A stretch of DNA of 56,897 nt from Clostridia bacterium (GCA_017467275.1 JAFTSN010000017.1:1-56897), one strand, 5' to 3'. Counted from the first letter of the stretch, positions 34,322-45,352 are shown. Notes: generated by a model not told the origin, from the sequence alone. Numbers and translations are program-made.

Positions 34322-37300
34322 TTATTCTCCTTTGCCCTCGCTTTCGTCGCTAACTTCGCTCGTCTCGGCGGTTTCCGTCGTTTCGACCGCCACGGTTTCC
34401 TTTTCACCCGCCGCTTTCTTTTTGCGGAGAGTCAAGAATACAACCACGCCTGCCGCCGCACCGACCAGAACGACCGCGCCGATAACGACGCCGACGATCC
34501 AGCCCTTTCCGCCGTCCTTTTCAGTCGGCTCGGGATCGGTGGGATCGGAGGGATCCGTGGGATTGCCAGGCTCGACGGGATCCGTCGGCTCCGCCGCTCT
34601 CAAAGCCGCGATTTTGGAAACCGCAGCGCTGAGCTTCGCGGTCTCGTCGCTCGTGAAGAAGGACTTTTGTCCCGATTTAAGCATCGAGTAAGCAATCTCC
34701 ATGCGATCGACTTGCGTGCCGTCCTCAAGCTTCAAAGCATCAACAGACAACGACGCCAACCAATCCTTGATCGCCTGCGTGCCCTCTTCAATCAGCTCCT
34801 CGCTATAAGCGGACTTATTGAAAGAGAGTGAGTAGACGTAACCCTCAAAGCCCGTCGCATTAACGGGGATGAGCATATCCGCAAGAATATAACCTGCAGG
34901 ATAGGAGAACATTGCGTAAAGATCGGTAACGGAAGCGATGCTATCGCCCATATCGACGTACTCTGCCTCGAGAAGAGGTGCCTCCAAGCCCTTGAAAATA
35001 TACTTGGGATTGTATTTGCGCTCATAAGGATCCGCTTCGATCGCATCGTTATTATCCGTCAGAATATTCAAGCCCATATAGTAGAAGCCAAATGAACCGA
35101 TCGTCTTGACGGACGCGGGAATCTCCACCGCGTGGATATCCATACAGTACGCCATCGCGTAAGGTGCGATACGCACGGTACCCTCGAGGATCTTATAGGG
35201 CTCAAGTCCCTCGTAGGTTTCGGCAACCTTATCCATAACGATCGCGTTGGGAACGGATACGAGCTCGTAGCCGCCGTTCGCAAGCTTCTTATAAAGCGCC
35301 TTATTGGAAACGAAATAGGTTTCATTGTTCTCGTCGACCGTGATCGTCTCGAGCAACATACAGCCCGCAAAGGCAGGTGCACCGAACATCTTGAGCGAAG
35401 CGGGAAGGTGTACTTCCGTGATCTTCGCGTTGAAGAACGCCGCACTGCCGATTCCGACCAGCTTATCGCCGAACGTGATCTTTGTGATGCTGCCCGTCCC
35501 TATCTCGCCTGTGGACGAAATCGGAGTCATGAACGCCGAGCTATAAATATACTCGATGTCGGTCAAAACAAGCTCGGTCACGTTGGGGCAACCGTAGAAC
35601 GCAGCGTCGGCAATCACAATCGCAGATTCAAGCGTGTGATCCTTGTCGACGATAACGTTCGTCATAGCAAAGCTCTCTGCGCCGAAATATTGAACGGCGT
35701 CGAGATTGATGTTTTTCACTGCGCTGGCATAGAACGCGGATTGCTCGATATACCAAACATTCTCACCGAGCACGACGTCGGTCAAAGCGGTACAAGCGAG
35801 GAACGCGCCGATGCCGATATACTCAACGCCCGGAAGTACGATGGTTTTCATGACCGAATTGCCGCAGAACGCATACGCGCCGATATATTTCACGGATTCG
35901 GGAATCACGATGCTCTTCATTGCCGACTGAGGTGCAACGTCGCCCTCGTTATCGCCAGGAATGAAGAATGCAAAGTTACCGATTTCAAGCGCACCGTCGC
36001 CAATCGTCACGTTTTTAAGCGCGGGCGTTGCGGCGAACGCATAATCTCCCATGCTCTGCACACCAGCGGAAATATAGAGCGTTTCCATTGCGGTGCAGGC
36101 ATAGAATGCGCGCGCCCCGATATAAAGCACGCTGTCGGGAAGCAAGACTTCCTCTAAAAGCGTACAGCCGAGGAATGCGCCCGTGCCGAGATAATAGAGA
36201 TCGGAATTTGCTTCAAAGGTCAGCTCGGTCAGGTTTTCGCAGGCAGCGAAGGTATATTCGCCGATGAGCTGCACGCCCTTATTGATCTCAAGGCTTTCAA
36301 GCCCCGTCATCGCAAACGCATAGGTGTCGATGAGAGAGACGGATTCAGGCAAATCGATCGCGGTGAGCGCGCTACAGCCATAGAACATACCGAACGGAAT
36401 CGTCTTAAGATCGCAAAGGAACACGATTTCTTTAAGATTTTCGCAATTCGCAAAAGCATAGGCTTCGATTGCCGTCACGGTGGACGGAATCACCACTTTC
36501 GTGATTCCCGTTCCGCGGAACGCCGCCCTGCCAATCGTCGTGACGCCCTCGGGAATCACAAGCTCCTTATTATTGAGAGACACGTTGTTTGCATATGCTT
36601 CCTTGCCGATCTCCGTGATTGCTTCGGGAACGGTAAATACGCCGTCATCCGAATCAAGTACGTAGGTCGTGGGAACAATGATGATTTTTGCACCGAGCTT
36701 ATCGGTAAGCATGACGTGCGCACCGCCGTCGTTGGTGACAGTGGCATAATTTGCACTGGTCTGATTGCCGAGAATGGTCGCCTTGGCAAAGGACGAGCAG
36801 CCCGTGAACACTTCCACGCCGACTTCCTGAATGTTCGATTCGGGATGTACGTAAAGCGTGATAAGAGACTGACAGTTCATGAACGCACCCGAGCCAATGG
36901 AAGTCAAGCCCTCGGGAATCGTGAATTCCGTGAAGGCACTGCAGCCCTCGAACGCATTATCGCCGATAGCGCCGCAGCTTCCGTTAAAGGTTACCGTCTC
37001 GAGCGAGACAGCGCCGTAGAAGGCAGCGTTTCCGATATAAGCAAGATCGTTATGGAATACAATCTCTTCAAGCTTGATTGCGTTGCGGAATGCGCCTGCT
37101 CTGACGTATTCGCCATAGAAATCAACCTTTTCAATACCCGTGCCGCTGAACATATCCGCGCCGAGAACGGTGTTTGCGGAAAGCGTCACTTCTTTCATAC
37201 CCTTGCCCTGATACTCGGTATTCTCAAGCGCCTTGCTGTTCTTGAAGACTTCGGCACCGCTATAACGGAGCTTGGTGAGATCCGCTTTCGTGAGTGCATA

Positions 37301-40300
37301 AGTATCGAGGAACGCGCCCATATAGAGTGCAGTCGTCTTGGTGAAATCAAAGACGGACAGCTTCTCGCATTGAGCGAAGCCAAGCATACCGACGACGATA
37401 TTCTTCGCCGTGCACTTCTCGCTCTCCGCTACAATAAAGTTACTCCAATCATACGCGCCCTTTTCGGCGTTGTAGGTGATACCGCTGTTGAACGCTTCCC
37501 AATTATAGGTGTTCTTATCAGCGTTATAAGCAATGCTGCTCTTGCTGTGCTCGCTCGCGTCATACCAATAGACTTCCTCGAGCTGCGTACAACCCCTAAA
37601 CGCGCCCGCAGCGATCGTTTCAATCGTGGAGGGCAGGAAGAGTCTGCGAACGGAAGAGTCTGTAAACACTTGGGTACCGATCGACGTTACCCCCTCGGGA
37701 ACCACAACCGTGTCGAGGTCTTTATTCTCGAAGAAAGGTCCCTCTCTCGTCGAATCGTAGTAGCCCATGTAGTAAATACCGAGGTTCGCGGGAATGACGA
37801 GCATTTTTCTCGTCTCGCCGTTTTCGACGTAGGTTTCGCTATAGCCCGCGCCATGGTATTCGGAGAAATACATATTGGCGAGCAATCTGTATTCTTCGCC
37901 GATATAGAGCACGAACGAGCCGTTCACGCCCTCGGCATCCGATTTCGGAATAATTCTAACCGCGCCAGGCTTCTTGCACAGAACGTCTGCCCAAGGCTCC
38001 TCGGCGTCGGGTTCGCTCGTCGCGACAATTTCCACCGTTTCAGGATCGGACGTGATCCATTCGAGGTCGCTGACCCCCTTGATATACCAAGGCTTGAAGA
38101 GCGGATACAAACGGAGATAAGAGCCGCACTCAACGGATGCGTAGCCCGTGCTCGAATATCTCTTTTCGCCCGTCAGTTTATCTTCATAGCAACCGACCGT
38201 CAACCCCTCGATATACGTTACGACCGCATCTCCCTCGACTGTGACGTCAAACGAGAACGTGTAGGGCTGCTCGGGCGTTCCCGCCTTTGCAGTAAGCGTG
38301 GTCGTGCCAACGCCGACGGCATAAATCCTGCCGTCCTGAATCATGGCAACGTTTGCATTTGCCGTGGTCCAAACAACGTCCTCCACCATCGCGTCCTGCG
38401 TGACTTTAGCGAACGTTTTAACGGTCAGCTTGCCCGTTCTGCGGTTATAATCAAAGGTTACCTCTGTGCCGCAACCAGGACAAACAAAATTCTTGGATTT
38501 GGGCGTTTGATTGTTCACAATCGGCTCCGCGATTATATCCGTGAAGCGGGTAAGCGCGGGATAGGTGGGCGCGTTTTCGGGATCGTGCGCCGTCTTTTGA
38601 AGGACTTTACCCGAAGTCGCGTCGTAGTAATAGTCGCCCTTTAAGTATCTTAAGCCGTTTTTCTCGATGTAGGTGTAACCGCAGTTTTTGCCGTGAGCGT
38701 CCGTGTGCGAGCAAGTGTAGGTCGCATACGTGTACATGTCGAGACTGAGATCAGCCGTCACGTTGCTGCCGTCCGCCAACTTGACTGTGACGTTCTTTTC
38801 GTCGGCAAGATCAACGTATTTACCGGGCTGAAGGACAAGCTTCGCGTCCGCCAAGGATGCGGTCACTTCGCCGTCCGTGCCGTCGTAGGTGAAGTTTGCG
38901 CCAACCGTGTCGACAACGGGATCGGGAATATCAATAACCCAAGCGACCGCATTGAGCGCAAAGTCGTCGAGACGAATACCGATTTTGCCCTTATTTTCGC
39001 CATAGTTATTTTCAAAGACCTCGAGCCAATCGGTGATCTCGAGCGTCATTTTGGCGTTGCCGCCGCGCACGGTGCTCGTCGTCACGGGAATGGGATAATC
39101 CGTCATGTAGTCGGGCTCATCCTCCGTGGGCATAGCAAACACCTGCATACTCTGGACATAGTGATTGTCGTAGAGCGTGAGGTCGAGATAGGCGTGACGT
39201 ACGTCGTCCTCGTCGTATTCATAACGAACGACGGATTCACGGATCGTGGGAACTTCATAGTCCACGTAGAAGGAGAACTCACGGGCTTCGCGGTGCTCCT
39301 CGCCGTTATCGTAAGCGGTAACCGCCTCGAGAAGAATATCGTATTTCGTGTTGTTCTGCAAACCGAGCTCATAGGGATCAAGCTCCATTTCGAGGAAGGA
39401 ACCGCGCGCCAAGTAGGATTTTCTGACGTTATATTCCGTCGCCTCGTAGATCACGTCGCCCGTCACGCTGTTCTGCACCTTAACGGTCATTTCGTTCGCG
39501 CCGCGCAGCATGCCGAGAACCATTGCATAGAAGCCGTAGATACCATAGGTGGAATTACCGATAGAGATCTTATCCACCGTCGAAACGACTCCGCTGTCTG
39601 CATCGTTTTCCGTCAGATAGATATACTGACCGAGAGGCATATAATAGTCCTCGTAGTCGCGGTAATATCTGCCGTAAGCCACCGATTCATAGACGGCGGC
39701 AACCGTCTTTTCCTCGGGCTTAAGGCTGGAATCATAATAATCTTCACTGACTTCATAGGTGCTCTTATCGAAGATGGGCGCGTCGTTCCATGCGCCGTAG
39801 AACGCAAGGTAAGGAATAGACATATCCACGCCGTTTGCATCCGTGTTGTCAAGCGTTACGAAGCCCTCCACGTACATACCGTTTTTGAAGTTTTCGTCGA
39901 GATATTTCTTTTCCTCGGCGGACAGGGTCAGCGTCACGCTAACGGTGACCTCCTCACCCGCGGGAACGGTGACCGTCTTTCCGCTCGCCTTGCCGTTGAC
40001 GCGGAAGGACTTCTGCACCTGGTCGAGCATATGCGCCTTTTCCGCCACCGTGAGGTTGTCGATGGAAACGGATTCCGTCATCGCCAACACGTCCATGGTA
40101 TAGGTCTTTGCCGCGGAAGAAACGTTGGAGATCTTAAAGCTCATGGTGTAGACGCCCGTCTTTTCGGGATCGTCGCCAAGCTCAAGCTTGGTCTTGGAGC
40201 TGTTCTCAACGTGAATATACGCCTCGGAGCCGATTGCCTTACCGATATCGCCGAGACCTGCACCCTGCTTTCTTACAAAGTAAGGCAGTCCGTTCTGATC

Positions 40301-42361
40301 GTAGACGATGGTTGCCGTGCTCATGAGGAGCTGATTGACGCGGTTGGCAAGCTCAACGCCCGTGAGATGATAGTTTTCGCTCACATACTGACGAAGCAGC
40401 GCAACGGCACCCGCCATGTTGGGGGAAGCCATACTCGTACCGCTGAAAATGCTGTAACCACCAACAACAGCCGAGGTGATCTCGCCGCCGTGCGCCGTAA
40501 TCTCGGGCTTGATCTTCAGATCGCCCGTGGGACCCCAAGAGGAGAAGTCGGACATGAAGGGACCCGCTTTAAAGTCCTTGTTGAGGGTAAGCGTACCCGT
40601 CGTTTTGTTCTTGAAGAGCTGACCGATCTCTGCGGACACGGTACACGTGGGAATCTTTTTACCCGTGCCGAGGGAAGCGCTGATCATACCCGAAAGGTTG
40701 TTGTAGATAATACAAGCGATCGCGCCGTTATTGAATGCGTATTTCTGTTTGTCCTCAAAGGAGATATCGCCACGGCTGACAACCGCAATGCAGTTTCCCT
40801 TTTGAAGCTCTGCTTTCACGTTCTGGTTATAGTTCGTCGTGTTGCCGTAGCCGGGAACAACGACGTAGTTAAAGGTCTTTTCAGTCGCCCCGTTCAAAAG
40901 CTCGGCAACGAAATCGCCTTTTTGACCCGACGCGTTGGAGGATTCGTTGAAATACACCGCCGCGCCTGTGTCAAGCTGCATGTAAGAGGTCTTTACGCCC
41001 GAAATGGAAGCAACGGAAAGCGCGTTCACGTAGGTGGACGGCGAACCGACCGTGCCGCTATCGGGATTGGTGGTAAGGTTGGTGGAACCGTAGGTCCCGT
41101 TCATGCCCGAACTGTAGTCGTTGGAAGCCGCGCAGACGAGATTGATACCCGCCGCATAGATGCTGTCGTAGACCGCGTTGACCGCGTCTTCGTCACGCTC
41201 TCTCGAATAACCGCTCGAGGAACCGAGGGACATGTTGATGACGTCCGCGCCGACCGTCACGCAGTCGGAAAGAGCCGCCAACAGGTCGTCCGTTTCCGCA
41301 CCTTGGCTTTCGCCGTAGCCCGAATCGGGGAACACTTTACCGATAAAGAGCTGTGCATTGGGCGCAACGCCGAGGAACTTCTCGCCGTTTTCAAACGCTT
41401 CCGCATCCTCGCCCGTCACACTGTCGTCCGAGCCCGCGATAATACCCGCAACGTGAATACCGTGCGAACCCACCGTCGTGGGGAACACGTCGGTGTCTTT
41501 GTTGGCATAGTCGTAAGCAAAAGGAACCTTGGCGTTATAGTAAACGTCGTCGATGGAAATCTCCGTGTCGCCATAGGTGAAAGCCTCGGTCGAGGAGAGT
41601 ACGCGCTCAACGTCCTCCTTGGTCACCTTGGTCTCCGTGGGCATCGTTGCAAACGCGCTGTGGCTCTTATCAAAGCCCGTGTCAAGCACGGCGATGAGCA
41701 AACCGTCGCCCTTATAGTCGATCCCCTCGGCTTTATAGATACCCGTGTCGTAGACGTCAACGACGTTCTCCGTCGCCTCCACCTGCGGCGCGGCATAAGC
41801 TTCGGAATAAATGACGCTCTTAACGCCCGTGAGTCTTTCGATTGCCGCAACGTCGTCGCGCTCCACTTCGAGCGAGACCGCGTTGATGATGGACGTGTAG
41901 GTGTGTCTGATCTCGTAATCAAACGCCTTTTTGTCGAGCTCTTTCATAAAAGCGGACTGATCCTTGCCGAGCATAGCGGCATAGGTCTTACCCGCATTCG
42001 CATTCACGTATGCGGTAAAATCCTCGTAATTGGTCTGAATCGACTTCTCGGAAAGATATTTATCGAGAAGAGACGCCTCCTCAAGCTCGACAATAATTCT
42101 GCTCTTGCCGTTTGGACGGACGTTCAGCGTTTCCGCCGTCTTAATGAGATCGGTGTTGAAAAACTCCGTCGAATAGAGCGCCTCTTTATTGAGCTGATCC
42201 GTAATGTCCTTGATCTGCGCATTGCCCGACCAGCTCGCCTTTGAGCCAGCCGTCTGCGTCTTACTCTTAAAGGGCTCGGCGAATGCGATCGTCGCGCCCA
42301 TTGTGCCTGTCAGGCAAAGAGCCGCCGCAGATACCAACCATTTTTTAACCTTCGTTTTCAC
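34322..42361 (-). CDS. Giant cell-surface S8 protease with LRR array
   Basis: A 2679-residue protein starting at a GTG with GGAGG upstream. A signal peptide covers about residues 1-28, and a propeptide-like region extends to 190. The subtilase domain has Asp227 (VLDTGFD), His300 (GSHGIHVAG) and Ser643 (GTSMASPN), all present, with an inserted PA domain at about 460-595. Fn3-like and Ig-like (Big_2-type) domains follow, with an Ig-like segment near 1370 (NVAMIQDGRIYAVGVG), as in C5a peptidase and lactocepin. From about 1540 to 2440 a long BspA-type LRR_5 array runs (EGVTSIGTQVFT, STIETIAAGAFRGC and so on). One membrane segment (WIVGVVIGAVVLVGAAAGVVV) and a KKK tail anchor it; there is no LPXTG. 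It should degrade proteins outside the cell. Confidence 0.92.
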   Translation of the reverse strand: MKTKVKKWLVSAAALCLTGTMGATIAFAEPFKSKTQTAGSKASWSGNAQIKDITDQLNKEALYSTEFFNTDLIKTAETLNVRPNGKSRIIVELEEASLLDKYLSEKSIQTNYEDFTAYVNANAGKTYAAMLGKDQSAFMKELDKKAFDYEIRHTYTSIINAVSLEVERDDVAAIERLTGVKSVIYSEAYAAPQVEATENVVDVYDTGIYKAEGIDYKGDGLLIAVLDTGFDKSHSAFATMPTETKVTKEDVERVLSSTEAFTYGDTEISIDDVYYNAKVPFAYDYANKDTDVFPTTVGSHGIHVAGIIAGSDDSVTGEDAEAFENGEKFLGVAPNAQLFIGKVFPDSGYGESQGAETDDLLAALSDCVTVGADVINMSLGSSSGYSRERDEDAVNAVYDSIYAAGINLVCAASNDYSSGMNGTYGSTNLTTNPDSGTVGSPSTYVNALSVASISGVKTSYMQLDTGAAVYFNESSNASGQKGDFVAELLNGATEKTFNYVVVPGYGNTTNYNQNVKAELQKGNCIAVVSRGDISFEDKQKYAFNNGAIACIIYNNLSGMISASLGTGKKIPTCTVSAEIGQLFKNKTTGTLTLNKDFKAGPFMSDFSSWGPTGDLKIKPEITAHGGEITSAVVGGYSIFSGTSMASPNMAGAVALLRQYVSENYHLTGVELANRVNQLLMSTATIVYDQNGLPYFVRKQGAGLGDIGKAIGSEAYIHVENSSKTKLELGDDPEKTGVYTMSFKISNVSSAAKTYTMDVLAMTESVSIDNLTVAEKAHMLDQVQKSFRVNGKASGKTVTVPAGEEVTVSVTLTLSAEEKKYLDENFKNGMYVEGFVTLDNTDANGVDMSIPYLAFYGAWNDAPIFDKSTYEVSEDYYDSSLKPEEKTVAAVYESVAYGRYYRDYEDYYMPLGQYIYLTENDADSGVVSTVDKISIGNSTYGIYGFYAMVLGMLRGANEMTVKVQNSVTGDVIYEATEYNVRKSYLARGSFLEMELDPYELGLQNNTKYDILLEAVTAYDNGEEHREAREFSFYVDYEVPTIRESVVRYEYDEDDVRHAYLDLTLYDNHYVQSMQVFAMPTEDEPDYMTDYPIPVTTSTVRGGNAKMTLEITDWLEVFENNYGENKGKIGIRLDDFALNAVAWVIDIPDPVVDTVGANFTYDGTDGEVTASLADAKLVLQPGKYVDLADEKNVTVKLADGSNVTADLSLDMYTYATYTCSHTDAHGKNCGYTYIEKNGLRYLKGDYYYDATSGKVLQKTAHDPENAPTYPALTRFTDIIAEPIVNNQTPKSKNFVCPGCGTEVTFDYNRRTGKLTVKTFAKVTQDAMVEDVVWTTANANVAMIQDGRIYAVGVGTTTLTAKAGTPEQPYTFSFDVTVEGDAVVTYIEGLTVGCYEDKLTGEKRYSSTGYASVECGSYLRLYPLFKPWYIKGVSDLEWITSDPETVEIVATSEPDAEEPWADVLCKKPGAVRIIPKSDAEGVNGSFVLYIGEEYRLLANMYFSEYHGAGYSETYVENGETRKMLVIPANLGIYYMGYYDSTREGPFFENKDLDTVVVPEGVTSIGTQVFTDSSVRRLFLPSTIETIAAGAFRGCTQLEEVYWYDASEHSKSSIAYNADKNTYNWEAFNSGITYNAEKGAYDWSNFIVAESEKCTAKNIVVGMLGFAQCEKLSVFDFTKTTALYMGAFLDTYALTKADLTKLRYSGAEVFKNSKALENTEYQGKGMKEVTLSANTVLGADMFSGTGIEKVDFYGEYVRAGAFRNAIKLEEIVFHNDLAYIGNAAFYGAVSLETVTFNGSCGAIGDNAFEGCSAFTEFTIPEGLTSIGSGAFMNCQSLITLYVHPESNIQEVGVEVFTGCSSFAKATILGNQTSANYATVTNDGGAHVMLTDKLGAKIIIVPTTYVLDSDDGVFTVPEAITEIGKEAYANNVSLNNKELVIPEGVTTIGRAAFRGTGITKVVIPSTVTAIEAYAFANCENLKEIVFLCDLKTIPFGMFYGCSALTAIDLPESVSLIDTYAFAMTGLESLEINKGVQLIGEYTFAACENLTELTFEANSDLYYLGTGAFLGCTLLEEVLLPDSVLYIGARAFYACTAMETLYISAGVQSMGDYAFAATPALKNVTIGDGALEIGNFAFFIPGDNEGDVAPQSAMKSIVIPESVKYIGAYAFCGNSVMKTIVLPGVEYIGIGAFLACTALTDVVLGENVWYIEQSAFYASAVKNINLDAVQYFGAESFAMTNVIVDKDHTLESAIVIADAAFYGCPNVTELVLTDIEYIYSSAFMTPISSTGEIGTGSITKITFGDKLVGIGSAAFFNAKITEVHLPASLKMFGAPAFAGCMLLETITVDENNETYFVSNKALYKKLANGGYELVSVPNAIVMDKVAETYEGLEPYKILEGTVRIAPYAMAYCMDIHAVEIPASVKTIGSFGFYYMGLNILTDNNDAIEADPYERKYNPKYIFKGLEAPLLEAEYVDMGDSIASVTDLYAMFSYPAGYILADMLIPVNATGFEGYVYSLSFNKSAYSEELIEEGTQAIKDWLASLSVDALKLEDGTQVDRMEIAYSMLKSGQKSFFTSDETAKLSAAVSKIAALRAAEPTDPVEPGNPTDPSDPTDPEPTEKDGGKGWIVGVVIGAVVLVGAAAGVVVFLTLRKKKAAGEKETVAVETTETAETSEVSDESEGKGE

Positions 42362-42494
42362 AATACTTGCCTCCGAAATACGATGTCTAAATTCTCTGAT
42401 GTCCGATTTGATTACAAACTTCTGTTATGCGTTAAACCAAATGTTTCATTTTCACAACTTTTGAGTAAAAAACGATAATTCCTAAAGTTTACGG

Positions 42495-42638
42495 CAAAAA
42501 ACCGAGTAGACGCACAAAACTTTCCGACAGGAATTCTTTCCCGCGGAAATGGGTGCATAATACTGCCGTAGTCTATCGTTTTCCCCGATTGTCATTACTC
42601 CGAATGAGTCTTTTCCACCACGATTCGATAGTAACATG
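42495..42638 (-). promoter_or_regulatory. Candidate structured 5' leader/attenuator of the protease operon
   Basis: On the minus strand the transcript could form CTATCG/CGATAG with an inner hairpin ACTC/GAGT, then TAGAC pairing with GTCTA around GCAC/GTGC and a TTTCC/GGAAA hairpin. The last arm is followed by TTTTTT (about 42495-42500), as in a transcription attenuator. It lies between a -10 box at 42644-42649 and the GTG start at 42361, making a leader of nearly 280 bases. It does not fit the riboswitch consensus sequences that I could compare by eye. Confidence 0.4.
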
Positions 42639-42643
42639 AGTTT

Positions 42644-42673
42644 ATTATACAATAAATTTTCAAAAAAGGAAAG
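42644..42673 (-). promoter_or_regulatory. Possible promoter of the protease-opp operon
   Basis: A perfect TATAAT (42644-42649, minus strand) has only a weak -35 match (CTTTCC, 18 bases upstream). It is the best -10 box upstream of the protease gene. Confidence 0.4.
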
Positions 42674-42724
42674 CGTTTGAACGGTCTTTTTTGAAAAAAT
42701 ATATTAAAAAACACTTATATGTAG

Positions 42725-42763
42725 TATAAGAAATTCTTATAGGATATCTACGCGCACGCGTAG
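42725..42763. promoter_or_regulatory. Adjacent palindromes, possible operators
   Basis: TATAAGAA-A-TTCTTATA (42725-42741) and CTACGCG-CA-CGCGTAG (42748-42763) are perfect inverted repeats six bases apart. They sit about 80 bases upstream of the -10 box of the protease operon. Both are the right size for dimeric regulators; no regulator is known. Confidence 0.4.
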
Positions 42764-43085
42764 GCGTCTATAATAAACGAAAATACGACGGTTTTTACAG
42801 CGAATAACACCCTTTGAGCGGATTTTTAGACCTTTTACTATAAGGTATACTTTCAACAATCGGCTTTAACGATTGATCCAATCGAATTTTTTGTACATAG
42901 CAAACCAGGTCTTTCTTGGCTGCCTCACGGCGCCAACCGTACGGATCAGGCGAACCAAAAGAAAAACAACTTTGATCATTAGAACTTTTTCTTATTAAAC
43001 AAGGGGGATTGAGTCGCTTTTATTAAAAATGAATATTTTGATTTATAAATGTATAATTATTAGTCGTTTTTATTGATAAAACGCA

Positions 43086-43112
43086 AAAACGTCGGCTTGA
43101 AACCGACGTTTT
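43086..43112 (-). terminator. Terminator of the hypothetical gene at 43173
   Basis: AAACGTCGG and CCGACGTTT pair over nine bases around a 7-base loop. On the minus strand they are followed by TTTTGCGTTTT. It lies 60 bases past the stop codon at 43173. Confidence 0.8.
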
Positions 43113-43172
43113 GATTAGTTTTTTAATTTATTGTTTAATATATTATCAATAAATTAATTTTGTATAAAGCTA

Positions 43173-43790
43173 TTATTTTCCGTGCGGAAAAGATAAAACG
43201 GTGCTATCGTTTTCATTCTTTTTCGCCTTTTCTTTGTTCCTTTTCGGTTCAACGGAATCCGTTTTATTCAGCTCTCGCAAAAGGAGCAAATATTGCTCAA
43301 GCTCGGATTGTGCGCCAACGTAAACAATCTCCTCAAGTTCAAAGGATGTGTAACCGTCGTCTTCGCCACTCTCATCAATTAGCTTCATTTCAATGGTATT
43401 CCAATCCCTGGCAACGGGATAGCCGCTGATCTTCTGCAGAGACTCAAAGCCGACTTCCATCGTACAAAGCCATTTTTGCTTGATTGCAACGTCGATAAAC
43501 GAGGTTAATACGTTTTTAGGGGATATTTTCGGAGCAACAACCTTTTCGTTATAATAGCGATAAACCCTGGCAAGATCTTTTAAATATGCCGTAGAAAAAT
43601 CCATTTTAAGGATTTCTTCCAAACGGATGCAGTGCCAGCCGTCGTGACGACCGCTCGGAGAAAGAAATTCCATACAAATAAATTCGTCGTCCGCTTCTCT
43701 TATAAACCCTGCGCAAAAAGCACCGCCCGTTTTATAATATACAGCGACAGGCAAATCACTCCCTTTAAACTTTTTTATCAATTCCGACAT
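43173..43790 (-). CDS. Hypothetical protein with duplicated domain
   Basis: This 205-residue protein is not recognised. It contains two similar halves. The first runs AGFIREADDEFICMEFLSP..GWHCIRLEEIL, then helix LKDLARVYRYYNE. The second runs SGYPVARDWNTIEMKLIDE..GYTSFELEEIV, then helix LEQYLLLLRELNK. Each looks like a small beta-barrel with a closing helix, in the way of Sm- or SH3-like folds. The last 30 residues are charged and probably disordered. GGAGGGAAAG precedes the ATG. It lies alone after tuf, with its own terminator. No function can be assigned. Confidence 0.7.
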   Translation of the reverse strand: MSELIKKFKGSDLPVAVYYKTGGAFCAGFIREADDEFICMEFLSPSGRHDGWHCIRLEEILKMDFSTAYLKDLARVYRYYNEKVVAPKISPKNVLTSFIDVAIKQKWLCTMEVGFESLQKISGYPVARDWNTIEMKLIDESGEDDGYTSFELEEIVYVGAQSELEQYLLLLRELNKTDSVEPKRNKEKAKKNENDSTVLSFPHGK

Positions 43791-43933
43791 ACTTTCCCTC
43801 CGTTGTTAAAATACTCATTTAACCGCTCGTTCACTACAGATTAAAAATGGCAAAAAGCCACAAAACGACCTGCCGAACATTGCGTCCAGCAAGCCGCTTA
43901 TTTGTGTTTTAATTCGTCGCGTTACGCCAAGAC

Positions 43934-45154
<1,221 letters not shown>

Positions 45155-45280
45155 AATAAAAATCCTCCGATTTTCTTATAATTTTTTAAGATGATTTTAT
45201 CCGGTTTTAAAAACTCGGCATCTGACGTTTTCAATAGGTTTTTTAAACACGCCTCGCCTATTTCCTCCACGGACGTATTT

Positions 45281-45309
45281 ATTATACCTTAAATTTTTGA
45301 AATTATCAA
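45281..45309 (-). promoter_or_regulatory. Promoter of tuf
   Basis: On the minus strand TTGATA (45304-45309), a 17-base spacer and TATAAT (45281-45286), about 130 bases before the tuf start. It lies after the fusA terminator. Confidence 0.8.
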
Positions 45310-45352
45310 ATGTTTTAAAGGGTTTTTTAAAAAAATTTTTAAAATTTCCGCC

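Larger units (their letters stand above)
42362..43172. other. Gene-free 811-base upstream region
   Basis: No convincing protein gene lies here. It holds, from the protease start upward, the candidate structured leader and -10 box described separately, two palindromes (TATAAGAA-A-TTCTTATA at 42725-42741; CTACGCG-CA-CGCGTAG at 42748-42763), and the terminator at 43086-43112. A 37-codon frame at 42866-42979 (minus) has an ATG but no ribosome site and is left unannotated. The base composition is AT-rich compared with neighbouring genes. Confidence 0.7.

Noticed and set aside
36716-38644. Open frame of 642 codons on the plus strand
   Set aside because: It is antisense to the LRR array of the same protease and has the same shadow composition.
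38693-42244. Open frame of 1183 codons on the plus strand opposite the giant protease gene
   Set aside because: The product is rich in Arg, His and Val with no domain, and it runs fully antisense to a gene with intact S8 catalytic motifs and LRRs. It comes from codon bias and few stop codons in that frame.
42866-42979. A 37-codon frame starting with ATG on the minus strand
   Set aside because: There is no ribosome binding site or homologue I can recognise. It remains possible but is not supported.
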